Assembly: GCF_000381825.1 (NCBI RefSeq)
Contig: NZ_KB907124.1
Location: 1-64,000 of the forward strand
Direction of reading: 5' to 3'
Length of the DNA: 64,000 bases
Origin: Thioalkalivibrio sp. ALJT
GTDB lineage: Bacteria > Pseudomonadota > Gammaproteobacteria > Ectothiorhodospirales > Ectothiorhodospiraceae
The notes under the pieces were generated by a model. It was not told where the DNA came from. It made no database searches and saw only the letters and a program-made list of their open reading frames with translations. Position 1 is the first letter of the stretch. Each line of letters starts with the position of its first letter. Of this stretch, positions 28,456 through 37,893 are shown piece after piece. The translations under genes and the position numbers were made by a program.

Positions 28456-28491
28456 TACATGAGTCAGTGTTTCCCAAGAGCAGAATACGAT

Positions 28492-29571
28492 ATGGCCAAG
28501 ACCCTGCAGCCGGTGGATCCGGTACTGGACGATTACAGCCTGATGCCGGAATCTGTGTTGGGTGCTACGACAGCCATTGAGGCCGCGGAACCGACCGATG
28601 CCGATGCTGTAGCTGAAGCCGAGGACGTGGTGAAGGGCGAAGACCCGGCGGAGCCGGGCGCGGTGCAGGCCGATCCGGAATCGAAAGACGAGAGCCCGGA
28701 GCCGCTGCGTGCCCTGCGGGATGCCCGTCCGGCCGAGCTGGACGCGATCCAGATCTACCTGCGCGATATCGAATACCGCCCGCTCCTGACCCCCGAAGAA
28801 GAACGCAAGTACGCCCGTCTGGCGCGTGCTGGCGACGAATCGGGGCGTCGCCGCATGATCGAATGCAATCTGCGTCTGGTGGTGAAGATTGCCCGGCGTT
28901 ACCTGAATCGCGGCCTCCCGCTTCTTGATCTGATCGAGGAGGGCAACCTCGGGCTGATGCACGCGGTGGAGAAATTCGACCCGGAGCGCGGCTTCCGTTT
29001 CTCCACCTACGCCACCTGGTGGATTCGCCAGACCATAGAGCGCGCACTGATGAACCAGGCGCGCACCATCCGTATCCCGGTGCATGTGAACAAGGAATTG
29101 CGGATGCATGCCCGGGTCGCGCGCAGCATGACCCAGGAACTGGGCCGCGACCCCACCGAGGATGAACTGGCGCGGCGCCTGGGCAAGCCGGTGGCGGAAA
29201 TCCAGAAACTGCGGGCGATGTCGGAGCCCTCGACGTCCATGGACCTGCCTTCGGGGCCGGACGGCGACCGCTCGTTAACCGACGTCCTGGCGGATGCAAA
29301 TGCCCCGGAACCGTCCACCCTGCTGGAGGATCAGGATATTCAGCACCTGGTGGGGGAATGGCTGGGCGAGCTGGACGACAAGCAGCGCGAGGTGCTGGTG
29401 CGTCGCTTTGGACTGCATGGGTTCGAGCGTTCGACCCTGGAGCAGGTGGGTGCGGAGATCGGCGTAACCCGCGAACGTGTGCGCCAGATCCAGATGGATG
29501 CCCTAAAGCGGCTGCGCAAGTTGCTGGAGTCGCGCGGGATGAAGGGCGACGAGGTGCTTCCGAACGCCTGA
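28492..29571 (+). CDS. rpoS: RNA polymerase sigma factor RpoS (sigma-38)
   Basis: A 359-aa group 2 sigma factor that directs stationary-phase and stress transcription. An acidic N-terminal segment (about 1-80) precedes region 1.2 ([20 protein letters not shown]). Region 2 reads [35 protein letters not shown] split over 2.1-2.4, and region 4.2 carries the DNA-binding helix [18 protein letters not shown]. RpoS identity also rests on the gene order after nlpD. Start choice: ATG 28492 (MAKTLQPV) has only a weak AAGAG upstream; an in-frame ATG at 28459 would add 11 residues. Confidence 0.95.
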   Translation: MAKTLQPVDPVLDDYSLMPESVLGATTAIEAAEPTDADAVAEAEDVVKGEDPAEPGAVQADPESKDESPEPLRALRDARPAELDAIQIYLRDIEYRPLLTPEEERKYARLARAGDESGRRRMIECNLRLVVKIARRYLNRGLPLLDLIEEGNLGLMHAVEKFDPERGFRFSTYATWWIRQTIERALMNQARTIRIPVHVNKELRMHARVARSMTQELGRDPTEDELARRLGKPVAEIQKLRAMSEPSTSMDLPSGPDGDRSLTDVLADANAPEPSTLLEDQDIQHLVGEWLGELDDKQREVLVRRFGLHGFERSTLEQVGAEIGVTRERVRQIQMDALKRLRKLLESRGMKGDEVLPNA

Positions 29572-29582
29572 GCCGGCCGGGG

Positions 29583-29960
29583 TCAGTCGCCGTCGATGAT
29601 CAACGCTGCGGCCACGTCGCGGCCTTCGGCCATGATCAGGTTGTACGTTCGGCAGGCAGCGGCCGTATCCATGATCTCCACCCCCATGCCCTGTTCACGC
29701 AGGTGGCGCCAGACCGTACGGTCGGGAAATTGCTGGTGCAGGCCGGTGCCGATCAGCAGGACCTCCGGTGGCGTGTCCAGCACCGACTGCAGATCCGGCA
29801 GGGTCAGATCCCGGACGGTATCGACCGGCCACTGCGCCTGCAGGGCGTTCGGACGTACGATCAGGCTGCGGGTATAGGCGACCTGATTGATCCCGACCTT
29901 GCCGGGCTCGTAGCCGGTGACGATATAGGATTCGTCGCTGGTCACTTCAGAAAACAACAT
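29583..29960 (-). CDS. Mth938-like (DUF498/NDUFAF3 family) protein
   Basis: A 125-aa soluble protein of the Mth938/DUF498 family, seen from [27 protein letters not shown] and [22 protein letters not shown]. The human relative NDUFAF3 is an assembly factor of respiratory complex I; bacterial members are uncharacterised. The gene ends 12 nt from the rpoS stop and is divergent from the aminotransferase gene. Confidence 0.88.
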   Translation of the reverse strand: MLFSEVTSDESYIVTGYEPGKVGINQVAYTRSLIVRPNALQAQWPVDTVRDLTLPDLQSVLDTPPEVLLIGTGLHQQFPDRTVWRHLREQGMGVEIMDTAAACRTYNLIMAEGRDVAAALIIDGD

Positions 29961-30037
29961 GAGGCTAAGCTACTCCACGGGTCGATATCGCTCAAGAAGC
30001 CGCCCTGGATCCGGGTCTGTTCGGGGTGGTCGATTCG

Positions 30038-30064
30038 TTGACAGGTGCGGGTCCGGGTTATACT
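30038..30064 (+). promoter_or_regulatory. Putative sigma70 promoter of the aminotransferase gene
   Basis: A perfect TTGACA (30038-30043) and TATACT (30059-30064) are separated by 15 nt, two short of the optimum. They lie about 115 nt before the GTG start and are the best match in the divergent gap. Confidence 0.5.
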
Positions 30065-30180
30065 TTGGCGCGTTTTCCGGTGCGGCATCCGGAGGGGGTG
30101 GCGATACGCTTGCGCGTGTTGTCGAATGGCCCCGCAAAGCGCCGCAGGCCCCAACCCGGCCCCAACCAGGATCCAGACCC

Positions 30181-31410
30181 GTGACCGACGCCTTCCCCCG
30201 TATCGAGCGCCTTCCTCCCTACGTCTTCAACATCGTGAACCAGTTGAAGGCCGAGGCCCGAGCCCGAGGCGAGGACATCATCGACTTCGGCATGGGCAAC
30301 CCGGATCAGCCGACCCCGCCGCATATCGTGGATAAGTTGTGCGAGGCGGCGCAGCGGGGCGACACCCACCGCTATTCCGTTTCCAAGGGCATCCCGCGGC
30401 TGCGTCGGGCGATTACCCGCTGGTACAAGACGCAGTTCGACGTGGACCTGGACCCCGAGACCGAGGCGATTGTGACCATCGGTTCCAAGGAGGGGCTGGC
30501 GCACCTGGCCCTGGCCACCCTGGGTCCGGGCGATGCGGTACTGGTGCCGAATCCGGCCTATCCGATCCACCCCTATGGCTGTGTGATTGCCGGGGCGGAT
30601 GTCCGCCACGTGCCGCTGACCCCGGACGTGGATTTCTTTGCCGAGCTGGAGCGCGCGATCCAGGATTCCTGGCCGAAGCCGAAGATGCTGATTCTGAACT
30701 TCCCGGCCAACCCGACCACGCAGTGCGTGGATCGCGAATTCTTTGAACGGGTCGTGGCGATCTGCAAGGAACACGGCATCTGGATTGTGCACGATCTGGC
30801 CTATGCGGAGATCAGCTTTGACGGCTACAAGGCCCCGTCGATTTTCGAGGTGCCGGGTGCGAAGGACATCGCAGTGGAGTTCTACACCCTGTCCAAGACC
30901 TACAACATGCCCGGCTGGCGGGTGGGCTTCATGTGCGGCAACCCGACGCTGGTGGCGGCGCTGGCGCGCATCAAGTCGTATCTCGACTACGGCACCTTCA
31001 CCCCGATCCAGGTAGCTGCGATTGCCGCGCTGGAGGGGCCGCAGGACTGCGTCGAGGAGATCCGCGAACTCTACCGGGTGCGCCGGGACGTGCTGTGCGA
31101 GGGCCTGAACAAGTTGGGCTGGCAGGTGGAAAAGCCGAAGGCGACGATGTTCGTGTGGGCGCCGATCCCGGAGCCCTACCGCGAGATGGGTTCGCTGGAG
31201 TTTGCCAAGAAGCTGCTGCGGGATGCCAAGGTGGCAGTCTCACCGGGGGTTGGCTTCGGTAACTACGGCGATGACCACGTGCGCTTCAGCCTGATCGAAA
31301 ACGAGCAGCGCACCCGCCAGGCCTTGCGCGGCATCAAGGCCATGTTCCGCGCCGATTCCATTCTGGCGGATGCGGCGCCTGCGTCGGCCACGCCCGATCA
31401 GGCGCAGTAG
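30181..31410 (+). CDS. alaC: Class I/II aminotransferase AlaC (glutamate-pyruvate type)
   Basis: A 409-aa PLP-dependent aminotransferase close to E. coli AlaC, which makes alanine from pyruvate and glutamate. The PLP lysine is in [16 protein letters not shown]. Other family motifs are [29 protein letters not shown] and [12 protein letters not shown]. It starts with GTG ([16 protein letters not shown]); AGGATCC lies about 10 nt upstream. hom and thrC follow in the same direction, a frequent arrangement for the aspartate-family pathway. Confidence 0.94.
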   Translation: MTDAFPRIERLPPYVFNIVNQLKAEARARGEDIIDFGMGNPDQPTPPHIVDKLCEAAQRGDTHRYSVSKGIPRLRRAITRWYKTQFDVDLDPETEAIVTIGSKEGLAHLALATLGPGDAVLVPNPAYPIHPYGCVIAGADVRHVPLTPDVDFFAELERAIQDSWPKPKMLILNFPANPTTQCVDREFFERVVAICKEHGIWIVHDLAYAEISFDGYKAPSIFEVPGAKDIAVEFYTLSKTYNMPGWRVGFMCGNPTLVAALARIKSYLDYGTFTPIQVAAIAALEGPQDCVEEIRELYRVRRDVLCEGLNKLGWQVEKPKATMFVWAPIPEPYREMGSLEFAKKLLRDAKVAVSPGVGFGNYGDDHVRFSLIENEQRTRQALRGIKAMFRADSILADAAPASATPDQAQ

Positions 31411-31478
31411 CACTTCACCATTTTCGGCAACATGCCGGGCCGGTGCTGCGGTCCGGCGCAATTAGAGCAAAGGGTTAT

Positions 31479-32792
31479 ATGACGCCGGTAAAGATCGGAA
31501 TTCTGGGGCTGGGGACGGTTGGCTGCGGCACGGTCAATGTGCTGGAGCGCAACGGCACCGAGATTGCCCGCCGTGCGGGACGTGCAATCGAGGTGGTGGC
31601 GGCTGCTGCCCGTGATATCGAACGCGAGCGTGACTGCGACGGTTCCGGCATCCGCCTGACGACGGACCCGGCGGCGGTGGTCAACGACCCCGAGGTTGAG
31701 GTCGTTGTTGAACTGATGGGCGGTACCGACCCGGCGCTGAACCTGGTGCTGGCGGCCATCGACGCCGGCAAGCACGTGGTCACGGCCAACAAGGCCCTGA
31801 TTGCACTGCATGGCAACGCGATCTTCGAGCGCGCGCAGCAGCGGGGCGTGATGGTGGCGTTCGAAGCGGCCGTGGCCGGGGGCATCCCGATCATTAAGGC
31901 GATCCGCGAGGGCCTGGCCGGCAACCAGATCGAATGGCTGGCCGGCATCATCAATGGCACCGGCAACTTCATCCTGACCGAAATGCGCGACAAGGGTCGC
32001 GACTTCGACGACGTACTGGCCGAGGCCCAGGCGCTGGGCTATGCCGAGGCCGACCCGACTTTCGATGTCGAGGGGATCGATGCGGCGCACAAGCTGGCGA
32101 TCCTGGCCTCCATCGCCTTCGGCATTCCCCTGCAGTTCGACCGTGTCGCGGTCGAGGGCATCAGCAGTATCACCCGCGAGGATGTCGGCTTTGCCGCCGA
32201 GCTGGGCTATCGCATCAAGCACCTGGGCATTGCCCGGCGTGCGGCGCAGGGGTACGAGCTGCGGGTGCACCCGACGCTGATTCCGGAGCGCCGGCTGATT
32301 GCCAACGTGGACGGGGTGATGAACGCGGTCCTGGTCAATGCCGACGCCGTCGGCCCGACGCTGTACTACGGCGCGGGTGCAGGCGCAGAGGCTACGGCCT
32401 CGGCGGTGGTCGCCGATCTGGTCGATGTGGTGCGCGCCCTGACGACCGATCCCGAGAACCGGGTGCCCCATCTGGCGTTCCAGCCGGATGCCTTGTCAGA
32501 CAGGCCCGTTCTGGACCTGGCGGACGTCGAGACGTCGTTCTACCTGCGCCTGCGCACCCAGGATCGTCCGGGTGTGCTCGCGGACATCACCCGCATCCTC
32601 GGCGAGCACGGCATCAGCATCGAGGCGATCCTGCAACGCGAGCCGGACCCGGAGCGTGGCGAGGCCACGATCATCATGTTGACGCACAAGGTGCGCGAGG
32701 GCGCGATGAACGAGGCGATCGCCGCGCTGGAGGCGCTGGATCACCTGCTGACCCCGATTACCCGCATCCGCATGGAAGGGCTGGCGCGCTGA
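31479..32792 (+). CDS. hom: Homoserine dehydrogenase (monofunctional, ACT-regulated)
   Basis: A 437-aa enzyme that reduces aspartate semialdehyde to homoserine for threonine and methionine. The NAD(P)-binding motif [12 protein letters not shown] begins the protein. The substrate/catalytic region includes [27 protein letters not shown] and the signature [25 protein letters not shown]-terminal ACT domain (about 350-430, [20 protein letters not shown]) suggests feedback control by threonine. thrC follows 40 nt later, so they form an operon. Confidence 0.96.
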   Translation: MTPVKIGILGLGTVGCGTVNVLERNGTEIARRAGRAIEVVAAAARDIERERDCDGSGIRLTTDPAAVVNDPEVEVVVELMGGTDPALNLVLAAIDAGKHVVTANKALIALHGNAIFERAQQRGVMVAFEAAVAGGIPIIKAIREGLAGNQIEWLAGIINGTGNFILTEMRDKGRDFDDVLAEAQALGYAEADPTFDVEGIDAAHKLAILASIAFGIPLQFDRVAVEGISSITREDVGFAAELGYRIKHLGIARRAAQGYELRVHPTLIPERRLIANVDGVMNAVLVNADAVGPTLYYGAGAGAEATASAVVADLVDVVRALTTDPENRVPHLAFQPDALSDRPVLDLADVETSFYLRLRTQDRPGVLADITRILGEHGISIEAILQREPDPERGEATIIMLTHKVREGAMNEAIAALEALDHLLTPITRIRMEGLAR

Positions 32793-32832
32793 CCCCGGCG
32801 CCCGGTCTGTAACCGCAACGACAGAGAACATC

Positions 32833-33975
32833 ATGGCCTTTGGACACCGTTATACCGGACTGATCGAACGTTACCGCGACCGCCTGCCGGTGCATGACGA
32901 CACTCGCATCATCTCGCTGGGCGAGGGCAACACGCCGTTGATCCGGCTGAACAACATCCCGCGCGAGCTTTCGCGGGAGGTCGAGATCTACGTGAAGTTC
33001 GAGGGCCTGAACCCGACCGGGTCATTCAAGGACCGCGGCATGACCATGGCCGTGACCAAGGCGGTAGAAGAGGGCTCGCGGGCGATTGTCTGTGCCTCTA
33101 CCGGCAACACCTCGGCCGCGGCGGCCGCGTATGCCGCGCGCGCCGGGATTACCGCGTTCGTGGTGATCCCGGACGGCAAGATCGCGATGGGCAAGCTGGC
33201 GCAGGCGATGATGCACGGCGCCACCGTGATCCAGATCGAAGGCAACTTCGATGACGGCATGCGCCTGGTGAAGGAAGTCGCCTCGAATACGCCGGTCACG
33301 CTGGTGAACTCGGTCAACCCGTACCGCCTGCAGGGGCAGAAGACCGCCGCCTTCGAGATTGTCGAGGAACTGGGCCGCGCCCCGGATTATCACTGTCTGC
33401 CGGTGGGCAACGCCGGCAACATCACCGCGCACTGGATCGGCTACAGCGAAATAGCGGCCAAGGGCAGCGACGACGTGACCGATGCCTGTGCCTACTGCAA
33501 TGGCCATTGCAAGTATGCCGGGGGCGGGATGGTCGGCAATCGCCCGCATATGGTCGGCTACCAGGCGGCGGGCTCCGCGCCGTTCATGCGCGGTGCGATG
33601 GTGGACAACCCGGATACCGTGGCCACGGCCATCCGCATTGGTCACCCGCAGTCCTGGGACATGGCCTGGAAGGTGCGCGAGGAGTCCGGCGGCTGGTTCG
33701 ACGAGTGCCAGGATGACGAGATCCTGGCGGCGCAGAAGCTGCTGGCGGAGCGCGAGGGCGTCTTCTGCGAACCGGCGTCGGCCGCATCGCTGGCCGGCGC
33801 CCTGCGCGATATCCGCGAGGGCAGGATCCCGGAAGGCTCCACCGTCGTCTGCACGTTGACCGGAAACGGCCTGAAAGACCCGGACACGGCGATCGCGCAG
33901 AGCGTCGTGCAGCCGACCAAGGTCCCGGCCGAGCTGGACGCCGTGTCGCGCGCCATTCGCGAAAACCTGGCCTGA
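32833..33975 (+). CDS. thrC: Threonine synthase with a cysteine-bearing insertion
   Basis: A 380-aa PLP enzyme of the shorter bacterial/plant-type ThrC group, converting O-phosphohomoserine to threonine. The PLP lysine is in [11 protein letters not shown] and the phosphate loop in [15 protein letters not shown]. Other motifs are [19 protein letters not shown] and [14 protein letters not shown]. After that last motif there is an extra segment of about 20 residues containing [14 protein letters not shown] before [15 protein letters not shown] resumes. The CxxCxxxC spacing could bind a metal, but no such function is known to me for ThrC. It is the last gene of the alaC-hom-thrC run. Confidence 0.95.
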   Translation: MAFGHRYTGLIERYRDRLPVHDDTRIISLGEGNTPLIRLNNIPRELSREVEIYVKFEGLNPTGSFKDRGMTMAVTKAVEEGSRAIVCASTGNTSAAAAAYAARAGITAFVVIPDGKIAMGKLAQAMMHGATVIQIEGNFDDGMRLVKEVASNTPVTLVNSVNPYRLQGQKTAAFEIVEELGRAPDYHCLPVGNAGNITAHWIGYSEIAAKGSDDVTDACAYCNGHCKYAGGGMVGNRPHMVGYQAAGSAPFMRGAMVDNPDTVATAIRIGHPQSWDMAWKVREESGGWFDECQDDEILAAQKLLAEREGVFCEPASAASLAGALRDIREGRIPEGSTVVCTLTGNGLKDPDTAIAQSVVQPTKVPAELDAVSRAIRENLA

Positions 33976-34012
33976 GCGCAGACAGAAACGCCCCCTCCCC
34001 GGAGGCGAAGGA

Positions 34013-34798
34013 TCAGGGCTTGCTGTGCAGGTCCAGGTCGAACAGGGTGTCGGCGCCCAGGCCGAAGATGCGGCAGGGCGGCCGCAGGGCCTGATCGAGG
34101 TGGGTGATCTCGGGCAGGCGAATGCCGGGGCGGCCGGAGCCAATCAGCATCGGGGCGATGGTCAGGTGCAGGCGGTCCAGGGTGTCGGCCTGCAGGAATC
34201 GTGAGACGGTCTGACCGCCGCCCTCGATCAGCAGGCGATTCAGACCGATGGCAGCCAGACGGTCGCGAATGACGGCCGGATCGAAGTGGCCATCATGCCC
34301 GGTGGGGAGCTCCATGCACTCGATCTGCGCGAGCCGGTTGCAGGGACCGCAGCCCGCTGCGTGCAGGACCAGTGTCTTCACTTCAGGATGCTGGTAGACG
34401 TGAGCCTCCGGGTGAATGCGTCCCTGCGGATCGAGGATGACGCGAACCGGGTTGTCCCCCTCGGCCTTGCGTACGGTCAGGCGCGGGTCGTCTGCGACCA
34501 CCGTGCTGGCGCCCACGACCACGGCATCTACCAGGGCACGTAGTCGGTGCAGGTGTTCGATGTCCTCGGGGCCGGTGACGTACTGCGAATGCCCGTTCTG
34601 CGTCGCGATACGGCCGTCGAGGCTTTGCGCCAGCTGGGCGACGGCAATCCGGGGGGCTTCGACGATCGGTCCGTACAGTTCCAGGAGATCGTGAGCCGCC
34701 GGGGCCAGGGGGCCGGGCAGCGGACAGCAACCGGGATCGGCACGCCGGGCCAGGAGCCAGCGCCAGGCCTGTTCCTCGGAGACGGGGTAGGCCGTCAT
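34013..34798 (-). CDS. Stand-alone RibD C-terminal (pyrimidine reductase) domain protein
   Basis: A 261-aa protein of the RibD_C/DHFR-like reductase family without the N-terminal deaminase zinc domain of RibD. Motifs are VAQLAQSLDGRIATQNGHSQYVTG, VVVGASTVVADDPRLTVR, NPVRVILDPQGRI and LLIEGGGQTVSRFL. In riboflavin synthesis this domain reduces the ribosylaminopyrimidine with NADPH; stand-alone versions also occur in other pathways. An ~50-residue N-terminal leader is not recognised. It is divergent from a RibA homologue and close to a creatininase-family gene, which suggests a specialised flavin- or pyrimidine-related route. Confidence 0.88.
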   Translation of the reverse strand: MTAYPVSEEQAWRWLLARRADPGCCPLPGPLAPAAHDLLELYGPIVEAPRIAVAQLAQSLDGRIATQNGHSQYVTGPEDIEHLHRLRALVDAVVVGASTVVADDPRLTVRKAEGDNPVRVILDPQGRIHPEAHVYQHPEVKTLVLHAAGCGPCNRLAQIECMELPTGHDGHFDPAVIRDRLAAIGLNRLLIEGGGQTVSRFLQADTLDRLHLTIAPMLIGSGRPGIRLPEITHLDQALRPPCRIFGLGADTLFDLDLHSKP

Positions 34799-34947
34799 GC
34801 CGCGAAAACCGGGGTTTCAGGACCGTGGCCGGCCACTTGCGGTAGGCTACGGGCCGATACGGGCCGTCCGGTCGGGGCGGTGAGGCGGGCCGGGGAATTC
34901 ACGGTTCGCGGACTGGTCATAAACAAAACTCCCTATGGAAACACCCG

Positions 34948-36093
34948 ATGCACAATGCCGATCGCGGGATCTTTGATCTTCGACGGGGCCATCCGGTCCT
35001 GGTCAGTGGTTCGCAATTGAGTGTACTCGTTGCGGCCGTAGAAGGTCTGACCCCGATTCTGCTGGATCGTCTGACCCACATGACCGGGTCGGGTCCTCGC
35101 CTGATTCTAACGGCGCACCGAGCCTCCGCAATGGGCTGGTCGGAACCCCTGGCCGAGGGCTGGGAGGGAGTGGCGCTGGAGTTTGCGCCGGATACCGAGC
35201 CGGAGGCGCTGTTCACCCTGGCAAGTGCGCCCGAGGCCTCGAACGAGGGTGCACAGCCGGATGCGGGCCTTGGCCATGCGACCGTCACCCGTGCCCTTCC
35301 GGCGGAGGTCGCGGCTTTGGAGCTGGCGCGGGCGGGTCGGTTGCTGCCGGCCGTGGTGGCCACGCCGGTCCCCGATCCGGTGCCCGAGGCGATTACCTCG
35401 GCCCTGTCCGACGGCATGTTCCTGGATGTGGATGAACAGGAGGCGCGTGCCGTATCCGAGCATCCGCGTCTCGAGCTGGCCTATGTCAGCGAGGCCCCGG
35501 TGCCGCTTGCGGATGCCCCGGTCACGCGCTTCATGCTGTTCCGCGAGGGGAACGGCATCCTGGAACATGTGGCGGTGCTGATCGGCGAGCCGCGCGACTG
35601 GCCGGATGCGGTGCCGGTGCGGCTGCACTCGGCCTGCCTGACGGGGGATTTGTTCGGGAGCCTGCGGTGCGACTGTGGCGACCAGCTGCGCCTGGGGGTG
35701 AAGACGATCAACGCATCCGGCGGCGGGGTGTTGCTGTATCTGGCCCAGGAGGGTCGCGGGATCGGTCTGGCCAACAAGCTGCGAGCCTATACCATGCAGT
35801 CGGCCGGGCTGGACACGATCGACTCCGACTGCCAGCTGGGCTTCGAGGCGGATGGCCGGCGTTACGACGCGGCGGTGGAGATGCTCGAGTTTCTCGGTAT
35901 CGACAGCGTGCGCCTGCTGACCAACAATCCTGGCAAGATCGAGGCGCTGCGCGCGGGTGGAATCGACGTGGTAGCGCGCGAGCCGGTACACGGCAAGCTG
36001 AACCCGCATAATCTGCGCTATCTTAGTACCAAGGCCGACCGCGGTGGGCACTGGCTGCAGGAGTTGTTGGCCTCCGAGGCCGAGCGCGGGTAG
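34948..36093 (+). CDS. GTP cyclohydrolase II fused to a degenerate RibB-like domain
   Basis: A 381-aa protein. The C-terminal ~190 residues are a well-preserved GTP cyclohydrolase II: zinc cysteines in CLTGDLFGSLRCDC, QEGRGIGLANKLRAY with the Tyr equivalent to E. coli Tyr105, and LLTNNPGKIEAL. It opens GTP to the diaminopyrimidine of riboflavin synthesis. The N-terminal ~180 residues look like a decayed DHBP synthase: DLRRGHPVLV, LLDRLTHM and LELARAGRLLPAVVAT echo RibB, but the catalytic acidic loop (DDEDRENEGD in RibB) and the threonine-rich middle section are missing. No FMN riboswitch was recognised in the 149-nt divergent gap. Confidence 0.9.
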   Translation: MHNADRGIFDLRRGHPVLVSGSQLSVLVAAVEGLTPILLDRLTHMTGSGPRLILTAHRASAMGWSEPLAEGWEGVALEFAPDTEPEALFTLASAPEASNEGAQPDAGLGHATVTRALPAEVAALELARAGRLLPAVVATPVPDPVPEAITSALSDGMFLDVDEQEARAVSEHPRLELAYVSEAPVPLADAPVTRFMLFREGNGILEHVAVLIGEPRDWPDAVPVRLHSACLTGDLFGSLRCDCGDQLRLGVKTINASGGGVLLYLAQEGRGIGLANKLRAYTMQSAGLDTIDSDCQLGFEADGRRYDAAVEMLEFLGIDSVRLLTNNPGKIEALRAGGIDVVAREPVHGKLNPHNLRYLSTKADRGGHWLQELLASEAERG

Positions 36094-36171
36094 CGCTACA
36101 CCGACTCATTGGCGGCGTTGCGGCCTGTCCGTGCGAGCGCTGGCAGACAGGCTGGTGCCCCGGTCTGCGGG

Positions 36172-36975
36172 TCAGGGCGCGAGTTGCCCCAGATCAAAGC
36201 CGGCCGTGTCGCGAATCGCGGCGGCCAGCGATTCGGCATAGTGGGCGACCAGTGCTCGGCCCAGCTTCTCTGTGGCGGCGCCGGCGTTGCCGACCACCCC
36301 GGCTGGATTCAGATCGCGCGCCATCCAGGCAAAGGCGACCCGACCCTCGGGTTCCAGGTGTTCGAGTGTGTCGGCCAGGGTCTCGCCCAGCGACGCTGTG
36401 TTCGCAGCCGCATCAAGATGCACCCGATCCGGTGCCAGTGCCAGCATCATGGCCGTCTCGATCTGGCCCCCGTGCAGACCATGGCGCTGTTCCCGTGCGG
36501 GGATGCCCAGGTCATCCGGCAGCGGTTGCAGGAAATAGTGATGCTTGGCGACCAGCAGGCCCTGCTGCTGTCGCAGTTCGAGGGCGGCAAGGTCGCAGAT
36601 GGCGGTGTTGCCACCATGACTGTTGACCAGCAGCAGGCGACGGAATCCGCTGGAGGCCACGCTGTGACCGAGGTCGCGCAGGGTGTCCAGGGCGGTCTCG
36701 GGGCGCAGGGTCAGGGTGCCGGGAAACCCCGTATGTTCGTTGCTGGTGGCGACACACATGGGCGGCAGGATTAACCGCGCAGGTTCTTCGCCAAGCCTCG
36801 CGTGGGCGGCGCCCAGCAGCCCCAGCCCGATGCGATGATCGGTCTCAAGCGGTAAATGCGGGCCGTGCTGTTCGATCGCCGACAACGGCAGGATCGCGAC
36901 CGCGCCACGTCCGGCACGTGCGGCAATCTCGCGGCTGGTTAGCGTTTGCCACCAGGGGAGGGATTCGGTATCCAT
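36172..36975 (-). CDS. Creatininase-family metal-dependent amidohydrolase
   Basis: A 267-aa protein of the creatininase fold. Metal-binding motifs are visible: LPLSAIEQHGPHLPLETDH, LVNSHGGNTAICD and HGLHGGQIETAMML. The family includes creatininase, the mycofactocin peptidase MftE and the archaeal deformylase ArfB of flavin/F420 synthesis. With a GTP cyclohydrolase II and a RibD-type reductase next door, an ArfB-like hydrolysis on a pyrimidine or flavin-related amide is the most attractive hypothesis, but it is unproven. The start MDTESLPWW at 36975 avoids a non-conserved upstream extension. Confidence 0.85.
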   Translation of the reverse strand: MDTESLPWWQTLTSREIAARAGRGAVAILPLSAIEQHGPHLPLETDHRIGLGLLGAAHARLGEEPARLILPPMCVATSNEHTGFPGTLTLRPETALDTLRDLGHSVASSGFRRLLLVNSHGGNTAICDLAALELRQQQGLLVAKHHYFLQPLPDDLGIPAREQRHGLHGGQIETAMMLALAPDRVHLDAAANTASLGETLADTLEHLEPEGRVAFAWMARDLNPAGVVGNAGAATEKLGRALVAHYAESLAAAIRDTAGFDLGQLAP

Positions 36976-37006
36976 GGGGCAAGCCTTGCCGCTGGCGCGG
37001 GAGGCG

Positions 37007-37783
37007 TCAAGGGCACAGGCGTGCGTAGAGGTCCCCGGAGCCGAGCCGCTCGCCGTGTGCCTCGAGCCAGGTGAGGATTTCGGTGCTGCTTTGCCAGTCG
37101 TGGAATTCAAAGGTGCGCCGTTCGCCCCGGATCAGGTTGAACTCGTATGTGCCGAGGCTGGCGAGCTGTTGCAGGCAGTCGGCAGTCACCTCCAGGGCAC
37201 CGGCTACGAACTCGAAGGACAGGGCCGGTATCGGGTGGCTCAGTCCGCGCAGCACCTCTGCCTCCAGCCCCTCCACATCGATCTTGCAGAAACGGGGTGT
37301 ACCGTACTCCTCGATCAGCTGGTCCAGGGTGATCATTGGCACTGTGATCTCGTCATCCCAGCGTACGTGGCGGAAGCTGCGATTGCGTTGCCCGAGTGAG
37401 CGCACCCAGGACCGCGAGGCGGAGGAGACCGTGGGGTGGCGGCGGCTCACCTGCAGGCGCGCGCTGCCGGGCGCTGGGCCGGCGGCCTCGCGGCGTATCG
37501 CGATACCGGGCCGGCCACGTACCGCCCGGCGCAGCCACGGCAGCAGCTGGGGCTGGGGCTCCAGGGCGATCACGCGCGCCCCGAGGGCCGCGAATGCGCG
37601 GGTGCGGTCGCCCACATGCGCTCCAATATCGAAGACCAGGTCACCGGCATGGACGAACGGGCCATACATGCGCTGCAGACCGCGCTGGCGCCCCGGGCGG
37701 CGATAGATGAACAGAGAGCGCAGGACGCCGATGGTGCGGCCGATCCAGGCGCTCCCGGCTGCAGTGGGCGGACGGATACTCAT
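37007..37783 (-). CDS. FkbM-family methyltransferase
   Basis: A 258-aa AdoMet-dependent methyltransferase with the FkbM pattern: DLVFDIGAHVGDRTRAFAALGARVIALEPQP for AdoMet binding and MITLDQLIEEYGTPRFCKIDVEGLEAEVLRG for the core. FkbM proteins methylate hydroxyl groups of sugars or small molecules; the substrate here is not identifiable. It lies 31 nt upstream of the creatininase gene on the same strand and may be co-transcribed, with no obvious functional link. Confidence 0.88.
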   Translation of the reverse strand: MSIRPPTAAGSAWIGRTIGVLRSLFIYRRPGRQRGLQRMYGPFVHAGDLVFDIGAHVGDRTRAFAALGARVIALEPQPQLLPWLRRAVRGRPGIAIRREAAGPAPGSARLQVSRRHPTVSSASRSWVRSLGQRNRSFRHVRWDDEITVPMITLDQLIEEYGTPRFCKIDVEGLEAEVLRGLSHPIPALSFEFVAGALEVTADCLQQLASLGTYEFNLIRGERRTFEFHDWQSSTEILTWLEAHGERLGSGDLYARLCP

Positions 37784-37893
37784 GCGTGCAGGCTAACCGA
37801 CTGCGTGACGCGGGGGAACGCCGTCGGCTGGGCGGGGTCTTCTGGAACGGTACGACGCGTTGCACGTAACCACTACTCAAGCAGGAGATGCAA

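Noticed and set aside
34799-34947. FMN riboswitch in front of the RibA homologue
   Set aside because: None of the conserved RFN-element helices or loop sequences was recognised in the 149-nt gap.
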